Part shown: piece after piece, positions 30,340 through 43,030 of the stretch
Layout: the number at the start of each line of letters is the position of its first letter
Numbering within the stretch: the stretch's first letter is position 1
NCBI GenBank assembly: GCA_947462335.1
Contig: OX381714.1
Span: forward strand, 37,545,360 to 37,609,359
Direction of reading: 5' to 3'
Source: Harmothoe impar
Taxonomy: Eukaryota > Annelida > Polychaeta > Phyllodocida > Polynoidae
DNA: 64,000 nucleotides
The notes under the pieces: model-generated
Databases searched by the model: none
Told to the model about the DNA's origin: nothing
What the model saw: the letters and a program-made list of their open reading frames with translations, nothing else
Made by a program: the position numbers and the translations under genes

Positions 30340-31755
30340 TCATTATCTATAGGGAAAATTGTTGTTGATTTCAGGTTGATATGTGGACTAGAAGCCGTGA
30401 CAACTCTAAGACTATGTTAAGATGTTGTACCTTTAATTTGAGATATGAATGACTATACATGTAGAAACGTGACAATTCCTTATCAGAAAATACATTTTGT
30501 GTTAAGATCAGCATGTCGGTTGCTATGGAAACACTCCACCATCATGGATACCCACTCATATGACTTTTTAAATCCCTCTGGCATGCCAACAAATCACAAT
30601 TTAGAGCCATTACACGTGCAAATTGCATAAGAATGGACAGATTTATGATTCCAAGCATTTCCTTCAGCCATCTTGGACGTCATTTTGAATTTCTCAAAAT
30701 GCTCAATGATACCAGCCGGGCATCTTCAAGATTCTGCAAGCACATCACTTCCTCTAATCAAATCGGTCATAACCTCTTCAGGGGTTTTACGGCAAGGCTG
30801 CTATGATAATTCCCCCACGGTGCCCAACTGGACTAGAGTTTCCCAGTTTCACATAGAATGTGGAGACAAGTCATTGGTATAGAGAACAATTTCGATGTGC
30901 AGAAAACGTTTATTAACTATCCAGGGAGGCTTGTTTATAGAAAAAACTGATCTTAACATTTAGCTTTTGTTTAAAGCTACCATGGTACCTCAGATAATGA
31001 TATCTCACTTACTGCATAGCTGTATAGACACTGCTTTTGAGACTTCTCCTTACGTCTCCTTGCTATAATGTATTGGTAGCATCCCTACATATTTTGTAAC
31101 CTTTAACTGTGCTAAATTCAAGGAAACGGATGAAGAAAAATAAAATGCTTCGAGCAAAGAATCTAGTCCTAAATACTTCAGCACACCAGACCCGACCATT
31201 CTACAGTTTGTCACATAATGGTGGTGTGTGCACCGGAGCTACTCAGTGCTGCCACCTTAAGTTTATGATCAGCACTAAATAACATGAGACCTCCCATATG
31301 TGGATACATCAAGGCCGAAGGTCACATTTGTGTATATATCCAAACGATATTATTTTCTGCTCCAAAACATTTTTTTTCTCAAAAGTAACATTTTTCCATT
31401 TCTAATGACCTAGCCAAATATTGCTTACAGTGATAGCTACATGTATTCATGTACAAGTGAAATTTCTAAACCATCAACTGGAAATGGGATAACTACAGGC
31501 AAAGATAGACTTATCAATATGAATGAACGAATATCAATCAATGACTAAATACTCAAAATCTAATATCTTCCTTCCCACGAGAAGATATATCTAGAGAATA
31601 GAGGAAATTGGAAGTGTGTACTGTGTATGTTAAGACTCAATCCTTGCCAGAACTAAATCAATAGATTATTATAAAAGGAAAAGAGGTTTATAAGCATCTG
31701 AGATACAAATGAAGAAAACGCATCTCAGGTATCATAATCTCTACAATCCACGCAG
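30340..31755. other. No supported gene
   Basis: Two short + strand frames (30,445-30,630 and 30,673-30,882) lack recognisable domains. No arrays or RNAs are identified. Confidence 0.35.
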
Positions 31756-31759
31756 GTGG

Positions 31760-32047
31760 CACCTAGCTCACGTTGTTGTGTTGTTGTTGTTGTTGTTGTG
31801 GCCGGTTGTTGAAATGATCGTATATAGTATGAGACACCCAAAGTTCTTGGCATAGATCTTTATTGCCAAAGTGCTGAAAAGGTATTCCCAGTAGCACAAT
31901 ATTACTCCACCATAGTCCAAGTAGCACCATAGTCCAAGCACCAAAACGCACAATAGTCCTGTAGACAGGCACACTATATATATGACACTCCAAGTATAAG
32001 CAGGTTATATCCTTCTATGCATGTGATTAGATATGATCTCCACTCTA
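31760..32047 (-). repeat. 3' LTR of Ty3/gypsy element
   Basis: Begins on the minus strand at the integrase stop codon (GTGTAGAGCTTATGG) and contains TATATATAGTGTG, then GGCAATAAAGATC (AATAAA). It ends in a CAACAACAACAACAACACAACA stretch. Homologous fragments occur at 6.2, 8.7, 18.4, 18.85 and 19.4 kb. The length of about 290 bp is approximate. Confidence 0.7.
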
Positions 32048-32063
32048 GCTATCTCCATAAGCT

Positions 32064-32990
32064 CTACACGTCTGCTTCTGACCCCTCTTCGCGCACTTCT
32101 CCAAGGTATTTCCTTCGAGGCTGGAGCAGGGTGTCAAGAGGAAGTATTGGGTCTCTTGCATTCGTGAGATAATAGGGTGAGTAACACGTGACATTGCTTG
32201 TGGCCGACCTTAATGCCAATAACGCAGACGGAACTGCCTCATCCCATTCTCGTTGGTCCGCTACATACTTCCTGACAATATTGCCCCAAACCCTATGTGT
32301 CCTTTCAAGTTTCCCATTAGATTGTGGATAATAGATTGAGGTTGTAATGCGTGCAATCTTGTATGTCTTGCAAATGTTCTCGAAAATGTTATTGACAAAC
32401 TCCGACCCATTATCTAACAACAGAGTTCTCATGCAACCATGTCTCGGAACAAATTCTGTTAGGATTTTGAGGGCAATGGTTTCTGCTGTCTTGTTGGGTA
32501 TGGGGTACATCTCTACCCATCCACTGAACATGTCAATCATTGTCAGCAAGTATTTGTTCTTTTGGAAGCTCTCAGGGTATGGCCCGACAATGTCAATAGC
32601 AACCTTTTGCAAGGGCATGTTTACCTCATCCATTTCTCCCAGTGGTGGTATGATTTTCTGGAGCTTCTGGCAGTTGCATGTCACACATTTAGCTACATGC
32701 TTACCTACGTCTCGGAAAAGATGTGGCCAGAAATAATCCTTGTTAATTTGATTATACGTCTTTTCTACACCCATATGACCCATGTGGTCATGCATTTCTT
32801 AGTATAGAATTCCGTCTAGGACAACGTATCGTGCGTACTTGACCAGCTTCTTCAGAGTTGAATGTTTTCCTTGTTCAGCCTTCGTGTCCAAGGGTATGGA
32901 TCCTACGCAGCTAGCAAAACTCGTAGTAAATCATGTCATCTCTACATCTTTTCTCAACAGATATTTACTACATTTGGTTACGTCATATTC
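32064..32990 (-). pseudogene. pol (integrase): Ty3/gypsy integrase
   Basis: Inserts element cDNA into host DNA. The frame at 32,064-32,795 shows the zinc-binding end (HDHMGHMG, then CVTCNC), then a complete catalytic triad: IDIVGPYP (Asp), LLLDNGSEF (Asp) and SNGKLERTH (Glu), with the spacing of a DDE core. The C-terminal part (EWDEAVPSALLALRS) is the usual helix after the core. There is no chromodomain. The protein ends at the LTR start. A single in-frame stop lies just upstream, within GILY-stop-EMHDH, separating the preceding linker (KYARYVVLDGILY, to about 32,990). Zinc finger and core are intact, but the element cannot make a continuous Pol. Confidence 0.9.
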
Positions 32991-32999
32991 TTGGCCTCA

Positions 33000-33985
33000 T
33001 GACGTCTTATATGCAAATGGTTTAGACGTCACTCTTCTGACATCTTTTCAATGTAACATAATGATATTAGTATGACCTGCTTTGAAATATTTGAAGGACA
33101 TCAGAAAGATGCGATATAAAGATGTTAGTAAGTGGAATGATTATAACATTGTGTGAGTGGGTATATTCCAAAATCATTTTAATTGTGTGGTAACATTTAT
33201 ATCATAAATAAGATACCAGATACAGACACATTTTAGACATCATGAAAAGACATGTATCTAACATCTACCCTATACCTAGAGTAGGACTTCTCCATCAGAA
33301 GTAGGTAACATCTAAGGCAGTTGATTCAATCAGCACATTGTGCCTGTAGACATCACCAATATTCCTGCAGCGATTTAGCACATTGATCCTAGCACAGAGG
33401 CCAAGATGTGATGTCAGCTTATGGTCAGTCTATGGGATTTTAATAGATTTAGCAACCACAGAAAAGGTGTGCTCGTACTAATATCCTGGTTTTTCAATTA
33501 ATAATTGTTCTATAGAAACAAAAATAACAGATCATACATTTCAGAGAAAAGGTTTTTCAAGTTTCATCTTCTATGTAAAGTTATTGTATTGAATAGATAC
33601 TCATTTATAGTCAAACTATTGCCAATGTAGATTAAATTCTATTGATATCGGTTAAGGGAGACATCTTGTGTCAAAAGTGTGAACTACTTGAGAGGTAAAG
33701 TACAGATGTGTTATAGACATCATAATCTGACCAGCCAAAGATGTACAACATATGTAAAGTATACGTAATGTTGGTGTCAAATCAATCACATTATTTTAGC
33801 ATTCACCTTAAGGCATGAATTTGACATGAATGTATTATCTGTATAATTTCTCCAAAAAAAGATGTAATATTCTAATCAAGATCTAACCACTCGTTACATA
33901 AAAGAATAACCCCATTCAAACGTACAGATGATATCAAATAACTAATGTCTTTTTCACATTGCCATTAAGATGTAAAAAATACCGA
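33000..33985. other. ~1-kb unexplained sequence replacing RNase H
   Basis: RT homology on the minus strand ends at 33,985 after ENITDVRSFVG, and the pre-integrase linker starts near 32,990. The tether and RNase H coding sequence expected between them is absent, and AT-rich DNA without ORFs, tandem repeats or obvious terminal inverted repeats is found instead. Either an insertion accompanied by a deletion or a replacement by non-homologous repair is possible. Confidence 0.5.
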
Positions 33986-34868
33986 CAAATGACCTGACAT
34001 CAGTGATGTTCTCTGGGACTGGCATATCTTTAATGGCCTCAATTTTCTTAGTCTGCGGTTTGATGCCTGTCTCCGTTACTGTGTGGCCCAAGTATGATAA
34101 TTCTTTCTTAGGGAGTGATCATTTTTTAACAACAGGGGGGGTGGTGGGTTTCCGCTTGGAGCGCGCGAAATTTTTTACACACAGGTCAAAACTTTCCCCC
34201 CCCCCCCTTACGGCCGAAAATCGACTCCCGCACGGGCCCTTTGAAGCATAGTAACGCGCTGGCTTTTTGGCTCAAAACAGGTTAAATTATTTTGACCCCC
34301 CCCCCCAAGAGGGGTCCAAATTTTTTTGCCCCCCCCCCTGTTGTTGAAAAATGATCACTCCCTTAAGGAATTCGCACTTGCTTCTGTTCAGTTTGAGCCC
34401 AGCTTGTCTTAAACGGTCGAACACTATGGCTAGGTGCTGTAGATGTTCACTTTCATTTGGTGACCAAATGATGATGTCATCAAGATAGTTGGTGACAAAA
34501 ATTCCATTGATTCCCTTAAGGACTACAGTCATCGTCTCTGAAAATATAGCAGGGGCGTTACAAAGTCCAAACGGCATGACGTTAAACTCAAAAAGCCCAC
34601 AGTGGTTGACAAATGCAGTCTTCTCCTTGTCACTGTCTTTCATGCCCACCTGGTAATACCTAGACCTCAGATCTAGACAACTAAACACCTTTGCACCATG
34701 AAACCCAGCTAGTAGGTCATCAATATGGGGTAAGGGCCACGTGAACTTCTTGGTGACATCGTTCAATTTCCTGTAGTCAACACACATCCGTTCTCCACCA
34801 TCCTTTTTGGAGACAAATATTACAGGAGCCGACCAAGGGCTGTGACTCTTGTTCACCAACCCTGCCTC
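33985..34868 (-). pseudogene. pol (RT): Ty3/gypsy reverse transcriptase, split by a MITE
   Basis: Copies element RNA into DNA. Conserved blocks in order: SPWSAPVIFVSKKDGG, CVDYRKLN, KVFSCLDLRSRYYQVGM, KTAFVNHCGLFEFNVMPFGL, YLDDIIIWS (active-site box with Leu in the second position rather than the commoner Val), then KLNRSKCEF. The frame is then interrupted by a 252-bp MITE (34,111-34,362) and resumes with LSYLGHTV and DVRSFVG. A frame change and an in-frame stop separate it from the protease part near 34,870. It cannot be functional. Confidence 0.92.
34111..34362. mobile_element. 252-bp MITE inserted in the RT frame (Harbinger-like)
   Basis: Inverted ends GGGAGTGATCATTTTTTAAC and, reversed, GGGAGTGATCATTTTTCAAC, followed by poly-G/poly-C runs. 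A 3-bp TTA duplication flanks it (34,108-34,110 and 34,363-34,365). Removing the insert plus one TTA leaves an open RT coding sequence, which fixes the boundaries. The 3-bp duplication fits PIF/Harbinger-type transposition. A longer relative lies at 43,495-43,827 and a half copy at 39,369-39,480. Confidence 0.85.
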
Positions 34869-34879
34869 AAGTTATTCTT

Positions 34880-35826
34880 CTATCTTCTCTTCAATGATTC
34901 ACTGAGAGGGGCTCTATATGCTGCTAGACCTATAGGAGCATTGTTCCCGGTGTCTATGGCCATCTCACAGAGGTGTGTCTTCCCCAGCTCTAGATCTGAC
35001 TTGGCATATAGATCTTCATTCTCCCGCAGTAGTTCATCAAGCGTCTGGTAGCCAGTGAGATTTCGTTTTTTCTTTCCTGCTGTACCTATCTCACAGTCCT
35101 GCTTCTCTTCTTTGTTTTCTTCTTGCATCTTACTTACTTTTTCGATCCTTCCAACCACAGTGCCTTTCCTTAGTTTATATGACCTTCCTGTGGAGTTTAC
35201 TATATCTACTGCAAATGTCCTTCCCTTCTTCACATAGTTTAATGTGCTGATAACAATGACCCCAGGTTCTTCTGTCAACATACCTGTAGGAATTCCTGTG
35301 CAGATATACTCGCCATCTTCATGACCTGTCATTCTTGCTTGTCTACCTTGGACCATTCCAACTGTCTGAGGTGGTAGCACAACGTCATCTGTCAGTCTCA
35401 CAAGTGTGGCTACATCATCGTCATTCTGTAAGGAGATGCTTCTGTTCCTTAACTGCATTATCATGTTCTTCCCATCGATAGTAACCCCATAGCCTCTGAT
35501 GAAGTCCCACCCTAAAATGACTGGGTAATTGAGATCTTCGGCAACGTGGAACTTGTGTTTTAACTCAAGACCACCGACATTGAATATGATTTCTGCCTCT
35601 CCCAAATTCTTGATTTCTTTTTGATTTGCAGCCAAGAGGATGGCGTCCGACTTGTAAATTCTTATGTACTGCAACCTCTGGATTTGTTTGAAAAAGCTGA
35701 AGGATATTAATGATATCTGAGCCCCCGTATCTAACAAAACTCTTGTTCTCTGTTTACCAATGATTATTCTGCATGATGCTCTCGCTTCTTGATCCTCTTT
35801 TAGGGTGACAACTCTTTCCTCCTGCC
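34880..35826 (-). pseudogene. pol (protease): Ty3/gypsy aspartic protease and Pol N-terminal region
   Basis: Cleaves the Gag-Pol precursor. The active site is LLDTGAQISLIS, and the flap/second half includes YPVILGWDFI. Retroviral-type proteases act as dimers of about 100 residues, which fits the first third of this frame. The rest is the charged connector to RT (ending with AYRAPLSES). A TAG separates its upstream end from gag, and a frame change separates it from RT. Homologous start codons are not visible, as expected for a domain released from a polyprotein. Confidence 0.9.
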
Positions 35827-35856
35827 CACTCTATTCTTCTCTTGCATCGGCTCCAC

Positions 35857-36606
35857 TTAGCAGGGAGGAAAGGCTGTGGAGCCTGCATGGTTTCCCTGCT
35901 GTCTGTATATAGCAGCCGGAGAGCCTTGGGGGAATTGAGGTGGTGGCTGGGAAGGTTGTGTTTGTGACTGTGCTTGGTTCCGTTTTGGAGAGGAGGAATT
36001 AAACCAGCACCGTTTAGCTAGGTGCCCTACCTTTCCACATATGTAGCACCTTTTTGCTTCACCACAATTGCGAGTCAAATGCCCCATTCCCCTGCAGTTA
36101 TAGCACTGTAGCGCCGTCTCATTATTAGATCTTGCTCGACCTGTATTACCTGCACCACTTGCTATACCGTCTATCTCCATGGGTGTCTCTTTTCTTCACA
36201 GCAAGAGACTTTTCTGGAATTCATTTTCCTCTCTGGAAACATGGACGGCATCTGCAAGGCTCTTGATCTGTCGATTTTTCAGCCCCCGCAGAACCTTCTG
36301 TGCAGACCTCTGGTCGCGTAGTCCATCAGTAAAGATTTCAATTAACTGCCCTGCAATTATTCTCGAATTTAAATCCTCATTTGGATACGCGTCCTCCGCA
36401 ATCTCAAGAATTCTCTCGGCATAAATAGTGGCACTCTCATTTTCTCGTTGGCTCACCCGTCGGAGGAGGGTCTTTGCATGGGCTTCATCGGCTATGTCCC
36501 CGAACCGAATTGCTAACTCCTCCCTCAAGGAGCTAGGTGCGTTGTGCACAATCCACCATGCCTCGTTGCTGGCCGAAATTGGTCGGATGGCTAATGTAGT
36601 GGCTTA
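35857..36606 (-). pseudogene. gag: Ty3/gypsy Gag (capsid part and two-zinc-knuckle nucleocapsid)
   Basis: The upstream frame (36,606-36,196) holds the C-terminal capsid region: NEAWWIVHNAP, RFGDIADEAHAKTLLRRVSQ, ATIYAERILEIAEDAYP. An in-frame TGA (about 36,193) separates it from a same-frame segment with two CCHC zinc knuckles, [14 protein letters not shown] and [14 protein letters not shown], which bind element RNA. A Gln/Pro-rich stretch follows to the stop at 35,857. The 5' part of Gag, the leader and the 5' LTR are missing beyond 36,606, so the element is 5'-truncated. Confidence 0.9.
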
Positions 36607-36639
36607 TAGAATGGAATATGTATGGTATAGAATATGAAA

Positions 36640-37277
36640 ACTACCCCCTTGTTAACCTGTCAGTGGGTAATACTGGTGGACTTTTGGATGGTGGATTACT
36701 TATAGAGATCTCACTGGATGAGCTTTGATGTTTTAGATAAACAATATTTTAGTAAAAATCCAAACTAGCTATTAAACAACCTAGGACGGTGGAAAACATT
36801 CTGATATTAATTTCATGGCGAGAAAATGAAAAAGATATGAAGCTTTGCAAGTGTGATTTTCCTTCACTTTGATTTTTACCATTTTAGGGCCCGGGGCCCT
36901 AGATCAATAATGGCTAGTTGTGGGGAAAAAAACGCGCCAGGTCCACCAGCGCACGAAAATGACATATCATATCATGTAGCCTAACACCGTTAGTAGGGTG
37001 GCCGGACCATTTTTATAAAATCATATGAGATAGACATGTATCATATCTATACCCATAGCCCTAATATTCACATTTCCGAGACTATTTTTGTTATAGTGCT
37101 GTGATAGATAGGGAATTAGCTGCAGTTGTTTGAATCTACCTCACCCTGATAAACCTTCTGATAGGGCCACCATTACTACTCACAGCAGTCTTCTTACTGT
37201 ACCACTATGCCACCTGGGGTAGCTCTGTTGAAATAATAGCCTTCATGTTCTAATGCACCACATAGATGCCGCACGTG
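36640..37277. other. No supported feature
   Basis: No LTR, gene or array was found where the 5' LTR of the gypsy element would be expected. Confidence 0.5.
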
Positions 37278-37583
37278 GGGACGAACCTGTGGAGTCACTA
37301 GACGCTGCCCATTCTGTGCGTAATCTTACAACGCCACTTCGGGCGTGATCTTAAATCGCCACTTCTGGTGTAATCTTAATCATGGTTGGCGTCTTATGTT
37401 GATATGGGGGGCTCTACCCCCCCCCCCCCCCCAACCCCTATTCTTCTTTTCTTTTTTTTTCCAAAATGGTGAGTACTATTAAAACTTTAAGACTAAAAAT
37501 AAGACTTTTAGATTACGCCAGAAGTGGCGATTTAAGATTACGCACAGAATGGTTGGCATCTAGTGACTCCGCAAGTTCGTCCC
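37278..37583. mobile_element. 306-bp MITE with ~48-bp inverted repeats
   Basis: The left end begins GGGACGAACCTGTGGAGTCA and the right end, reversed, begins GGGACGAACTTGCGGAGTCA. Both continue CTAGA...CATTCTGTGCGTAATCTTA. Inside, a second inverted pair (AATCGCCACTTCTGG and CCAGAAGTGGCGATT) lies nearer the centre. A poly-C/poly-T stretch is in the middle. No clean target duplication is seen. Confidence 0.8.
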
Positions 37584-38164
37584 TTGTTGCATTATACCTT
37601 GCTACCATCTGTGTTTAAACTGATAAAAACCCTAACATCATCCCCAGCAGATTGCCTGACGCTGGCAAGCGGTAGGTCGTATCATCTTCATTCCAAATGC
37701 ATCCCTTTGAGTTAATTTAGCTCTATCTCCAGTAGTTTGCCATATTATAAATTGCCAATTAAAGATGTCCATTAAAAAAGTGAGCCCTGAAAATATACAT
37801 TTTTAGGGGACTTATTTCAAAAAGATAACTATTTCCTAAGTAGTTATAATACCCCTCATGAGATACAGGTCTGCATTCAAGATGCTTCAAAAAAAAGAAG
37901 AATCTTTTTGATACATGGATTTGCCATCAAGCGGTGTCCATTGTCCCAAATGATGAGTTCTATTAAAACTCAGTTATAGGGCTCAAAACAGGCTGGAAAT
38001 GTGAAGGACTATCAACTTCATGATATCAAGTGACTAGAAGTGTCTAGCTAATACAACACAAAAATGGGAAGACATCATGAAAGGGTCATTTAACATAGGA
38101 TCAGATACAGACTGGGCGCTCACGCAGACCCTCCGGCCACCCTACCATTAGCATCCACTAGCAA
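37584..38164. other. No supported feature
   Basis: Non-coding AT-rich sequence. Confidence 0.4.
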
Positions 38165-39302
<1,138 letters not shown>

Positions 39303-39368
39303 AAAGATGTAAGGAAACAGGATTCAGCCAATACGAATTATTAGAAGTAACGACTTTAGGGACTGTAT

Positions 39369-39480
39369 TTATTTAACAACAGGGGGGAGGTGGGAGCAAC
39401 ATTTTTAAACACACCCCTGGTCAAGGGGTCGAAGTTATTTAGGGGTCGAAGTTAGGGGTCGAAGTAATATAGACTGCCTA
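39369..39480. mobile_element. Half copy of the TTA-flanked (GGGAGTGATC) MITE
   Basis: TTTAACAACAGGGGGGAGGTGGG matches the left interior of the 34.1-kb MITE, in a shortened form. It is followed by a GGGGTCGAAGTTA short tandem (three copies at about 39,425-39,465). The right end was not found. Confidence 0.5.
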
Positions 39481-40664
39481 CCGTCCCCGTCTATGGCAAA
39501 GGGGAAAGGGAAGGAGTGGGAGATAAGATGAGGGGTCTGAGATTTGGGTAAGTCTAATAGTTATATAACAACCGCCATTACATTTTACAACCCTTTATAT
39601 ATATGAATATAATACAAAGAAATAATAATTCCATCCTACTGACACCCGGTTAAAGATGGCACCCGGTCAAAGATGGCGCCCGGTCAAAGACTTTCACAGT
39701 TCACAGTTCGTGAGACACAGCCATATATGTATAATTGTGTACTGCAATTTGATAGACTAAATTCAACATGGGGGATAACATGGCTCTGTGGAGAACAACT
39801 TATAGTTCTGCTGTAATCCACCAGCTGGAGCCACAGGATGAGATGCATTGCGCATTCTGAAATAGAGACAGAGGCTGATTTAGGAGTCCCTCTCTGAGCG
39901 GTTCAAATCGGTAGCAGAGATGTCACTCTCCTTAGGCTACACATTATTGGTCTAGACCCAAAACGAGTTGGATAGAATATTGTGCATCATTTGCCAGTGC
40001 CTGAAGATAGTCATTGATTTCATGTGGAGAAACAACCCTACAAAACATTACTGAATAAGTAAATAAGTTCTTTGGTTAAACCAATGGCACGGTCGTATTT
40101 CATAAAAAATAAATTGTAAGTACTGGAGTACAGTTCTCTCCAGGGGCGTGGAGAAACTGGATCTCATTCTCCCCAGCCTTGTTTTCCACTGTGACGTCAT
40201 GAAACCAATCTTTAAACGTCATTTTTAGATAGAAGGAAGGAGTTATATGACATAAATACAGAGATCCACTCAAATCAGTCCAAACGGCTATACAGTTTCT
40301 TCACTCGTGGTACATTGTGTAGCATCTGACTCTGCACCTCATGAGATACTTTCAAAGGCACTATGATTAAAGAAATGGATGATCGTGAACCTCTGTCTAT
40401 ATCTACCAAAATACATTTTGTTCTTGATGTGATGTGCCCTCAACTCCCCCCCTCCCACACAAGAAAATTTTGGAAGTCTACACTTAAAATGTTTTGTTCT
40501 GGTGCATTTTGACACAAAATATATGTTTACCCCATTATGTAATTGTCCTCTTTTTATAAGGGACGGGAACATTGTTTTTAGCAGGATTCGAAAGGGTTTG
40601 GAAAATTTTGAAAATCTTTACCTAAAATGGTGCAATCTGATGCATTTTGGCACATAATAATTAT
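39480..40664. other. No supported gene; small 17-bp tandem repeat
   Basis: Around 39,642-39,695 the phrase AAGATGGCACCCGGTCA is repeated about three times. Otherwise unique non-coding sequence. Confidence 0.4.
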
Positions 40665-40891
40665 TACTGTAAAACCTCGCGTATAAGCGCGGCTAGTATG
40701 CGAATCAGATCGCTGGTGCGGCTTATAAATAGGATCGGCAGAGTCCAGGTGCAGCTGATACGCGAGTTTTTGCTCCTATAGTACAGTACTAAAGTCACCA
40801 TAACCAGACCTCTGGTGCGGCTTATAGGATCCGCCCAAAGTCAGGGTGCGGCTTATACGCGAGTTAGGCTTATACGCAAGGTTTTACAGTA
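40665..40891. mobile_element. TA-flanked MITE, Tc1/mariner-like (227 bp)
   Basis: Ends TA-CTGTAAAACCTCGCGTAT and ACGCAAGGTTTTACAG-TA are inverted copies. Internal GGTGCGGCTTATA is repeated three times. A TA duplication and a short length without ORF define a mariner/pogo-type MITE. Confidence 0.8.
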
Positions 40892-41432
40892 TGGCTCAGA
40901 TCTGTATTCATCTTCTACTATTGGGGGTGGAAATTATTTTAGGAGGGACAGAAAACTTTGATAGATGATGGACCTGACACAAAAATAATATATATGGTTG
41001 GAAAGAGCTAAGCTAAACATGGTCTTTGAGCTCCAGAAAGCCCCAGGGCTTGATGACACCAAGAGCCAAGTTTGGGATCAGAACTGATCAGAAAGGGTCA
41101 GGTTTGGGCGTTATGAAGGGCCACCAAGTTTGGGAATAGGGAAGGGCCAAGTTTTGGCACCCAGGTTTTGGCGCTAGAAGGGTTAGGTTTGGCTTTCAGA
41201 AAATTAGGGGTTTTCTCTTGCCTTTCTTTCACCTATTTTTTGATTTTCAGGGGGCAGGGTCTATTTGACCCCCCCCCCCCACCCCGATAAATGTGCCACT
41301 GGGCTTCTAGATCGCCCTAGAAGGGGCTTAATTACTCCAGCAATATGGACCTAGCAAGGGTCTAGTTTTCATCAAAATACCCTTGTTCACCAAAATGACC
41401 TAAATCTCAAGAAAATAACCTGTTTCAGATTT

Positions 41433-42153
41433 TTAACCCTTAGGGGCCCAGTGGCGTGAAAATGGCGTAAAATGGCGTATTTTGCACATATCTAAAGTCC
41501 TACATGGTTTTATCACATGAATATTAAGTGTAGACAACTGTGAGACATACCAATGTCTCCGGGGTGACCTCAGCTTTTCAATAATGGCCTTACATTTGTT
41601 ATCCAATAGATATTACCAGTTTTAGAGCAATTAAAGTAGGAAAATCGTAATAAATATCGCCAAGTTCAAGTTTTCCCACTGGCTGTCGCTGAGTTTTCTC
41701 CTGACATCATAATACTGTTAGTTGTCATCTTAGTTATTAACATATATTTTTTCATACAATTTGGAAAATCTACATCAAATTATCTAACTGATGTCAATAG
41801 GTTATATATCATTCCCATTTTGGGGATGTGATGTAAGAATTTCATTGTTACCATAGCAACGGAATAGAAGGTTCCTCCATGGCCCAAAGTACAGCCAATC
41901 TAAGGCAAAATTTGATAGTCTAACAAATGGAACGTTTCTGGTTGCTATGGTTACCGAAATTATCATTTTCTTCATACATGGGGTTTGGCATGAGAAAGGT
42001 TACTGCAACAGCTTTCAGGAAATGTAATATAAACCCTATATCCGGACAATAAATTCCACTGTTGTAGATTTACATAGGGTATACTAATTATGCTGCAGAT
42101 ATCTGACTTCTGATCTGATATCTGTCAAATAGTTCTGAGCCCCTAAGGGTTAA
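41433..42153. mobile_element. TTAA-flanked non-autonomous element (721 bp, piggyBac-like)
   Basis: Ends TTAA-CCCTTAGGGGCCCAG and CTGAGCCCCTAAGGG-TTAA: inverted repeats with an exact TTAA duplication. Internal inverted pairs (for example GGTAACCATAGCAACCAGAA versus TTACCATAGCAACGGAA) suggest further folding. No transposase. Confidence 0.85.
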
Positions 42154-42289
42154 ATTGGAAATCTTTAAAATATTGAAGTCAAAATAATGTATTTTAGTGC
42201 AAATGAAAAATGTATTATAACTTTGGTTCTAGTTTTGTGATTCCCAAAATTCTTTCAGTTTTGGAAAGCTTGTGTTCAGGAGGGTATTG

Positions 42290-42350
42290 TCGCCAATTTC
42301 AAGGCCATGTCGCCGGGCAGTGTCGCCAATTTTTAGCGACATGGCGACAG
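42290..42350. repeat. TGTCGCC short repeat cluster
   Basis: TGTCGCCAATTT occurs twice, with further TGTCGCC and GGCGACA copies nearby in inverted order, able to form a small hairpin. Function unknown. Confidence 0.4.
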
Positions 42351-42699
42351 CTTCCCACCCCTGCATGGCCCATGTTGATTTTAAGAATTGCCCATATCGC
42401 CTGTCACTATGTTTTTTGAGCCTCATGTTGCATGTCACTAGGCCTCGATTCGATTGTCGATTATAAGAAATAGCCATGTTACCATGTCGAATTTGATGGT
42501 CCACACCCATTATACCCTTCCTTCTGTGTGCCGTTAAAGTCATACGCAAATGCACAATCAAAAAACTGTACACTATAACAGCAATAAGAGTCAATATTGT
42601 TTGTTCCCATCCCACTGTTTTTAAAGTAATTATGGTTATCGCTTAAATATCTCCAGGTAAATAGAGAAACAGCCAATAATTGTGGCAAAGAATTAATAT

Positions 42700-42858
42700 C
42701 GCACGCCATACAAGGGAGTCCATGTCCACACTGAACATGTTTTGCGGGAGTGACGAGTAACTTTCACGCACCTGCTAATGCGTGTTGGCTGCACTGGAGA
42801 CTCATCTGGGGCATCGCGCATGCGCTCTCGTGGTTGTGTGTCAGAAATGTATTTCAAA
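42700..42858 (+). promoter_or_regulatory. Putative promoter/5' UTR of LRCH-family gene
   Basis: Compared with the AT-rich surroundings this stretch and the exon are richer in CG dinucleotides (for example GCATCGCGCATGCGCTCTCG). The start codon lies in CAAAATGGCGACG, close to the YY1-type CAARATGGCGGC motif that often spans the start of housekeeping genes. No TATA box is obvious. The transcription start cannot be fixed from sequence. Confidence 0.45.
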
Positions 42859-43030
42859 ATGGCGACGAGTTTTAACCCGGGCGGACATAGCCCGACGTCG
42901 CTTTCTAGGACTTTAGAGAAGGTTTTCGACGAAGCACAACACACAGGAGAGTTAAACTTAAGCGGAAGGAAACTTAAGGAGTACCCTAAGGTCGCCAACA
43001 AGTATGATCTCTGCGACACAAGCTCAGCAG
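42859..43030 (+). CDS. LRCH-like: LRCH-family gene, first coding exon
   Basis: LRCH proteins combine an N-terminal leucine-rich-repeat domain with a C-terminal calponin-homology domain and act on the cortical cytoskeleton and cell shape, together with DOCK-family exchange factors in mammals. The exon encodes 57 residues plus one base. The characteristic pre-LRR signature is clear: SRTLEKVFDEAQHTGELN, then LSGRKLKEYP, then YDLCDTSSA. The exon ends CAG with GTTGGT following, a phase-1 donor. The split codon begins with G, agreeing with the Asp that follows Ala in the family, where the first LRR (ADLS...) starts. I chose the ATG at 42,859 over one 81 bases upstream because it sits in the CAAAATGGCG context and begins the conserved part. 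No downstream exon is visible before 64,000. Confidence 0.85.

Noticed and set aside
32347..32736. 129-codon + strand frame opposite the integrase
   Set aside because: Antisense shadow of the well-supported integrase frame.
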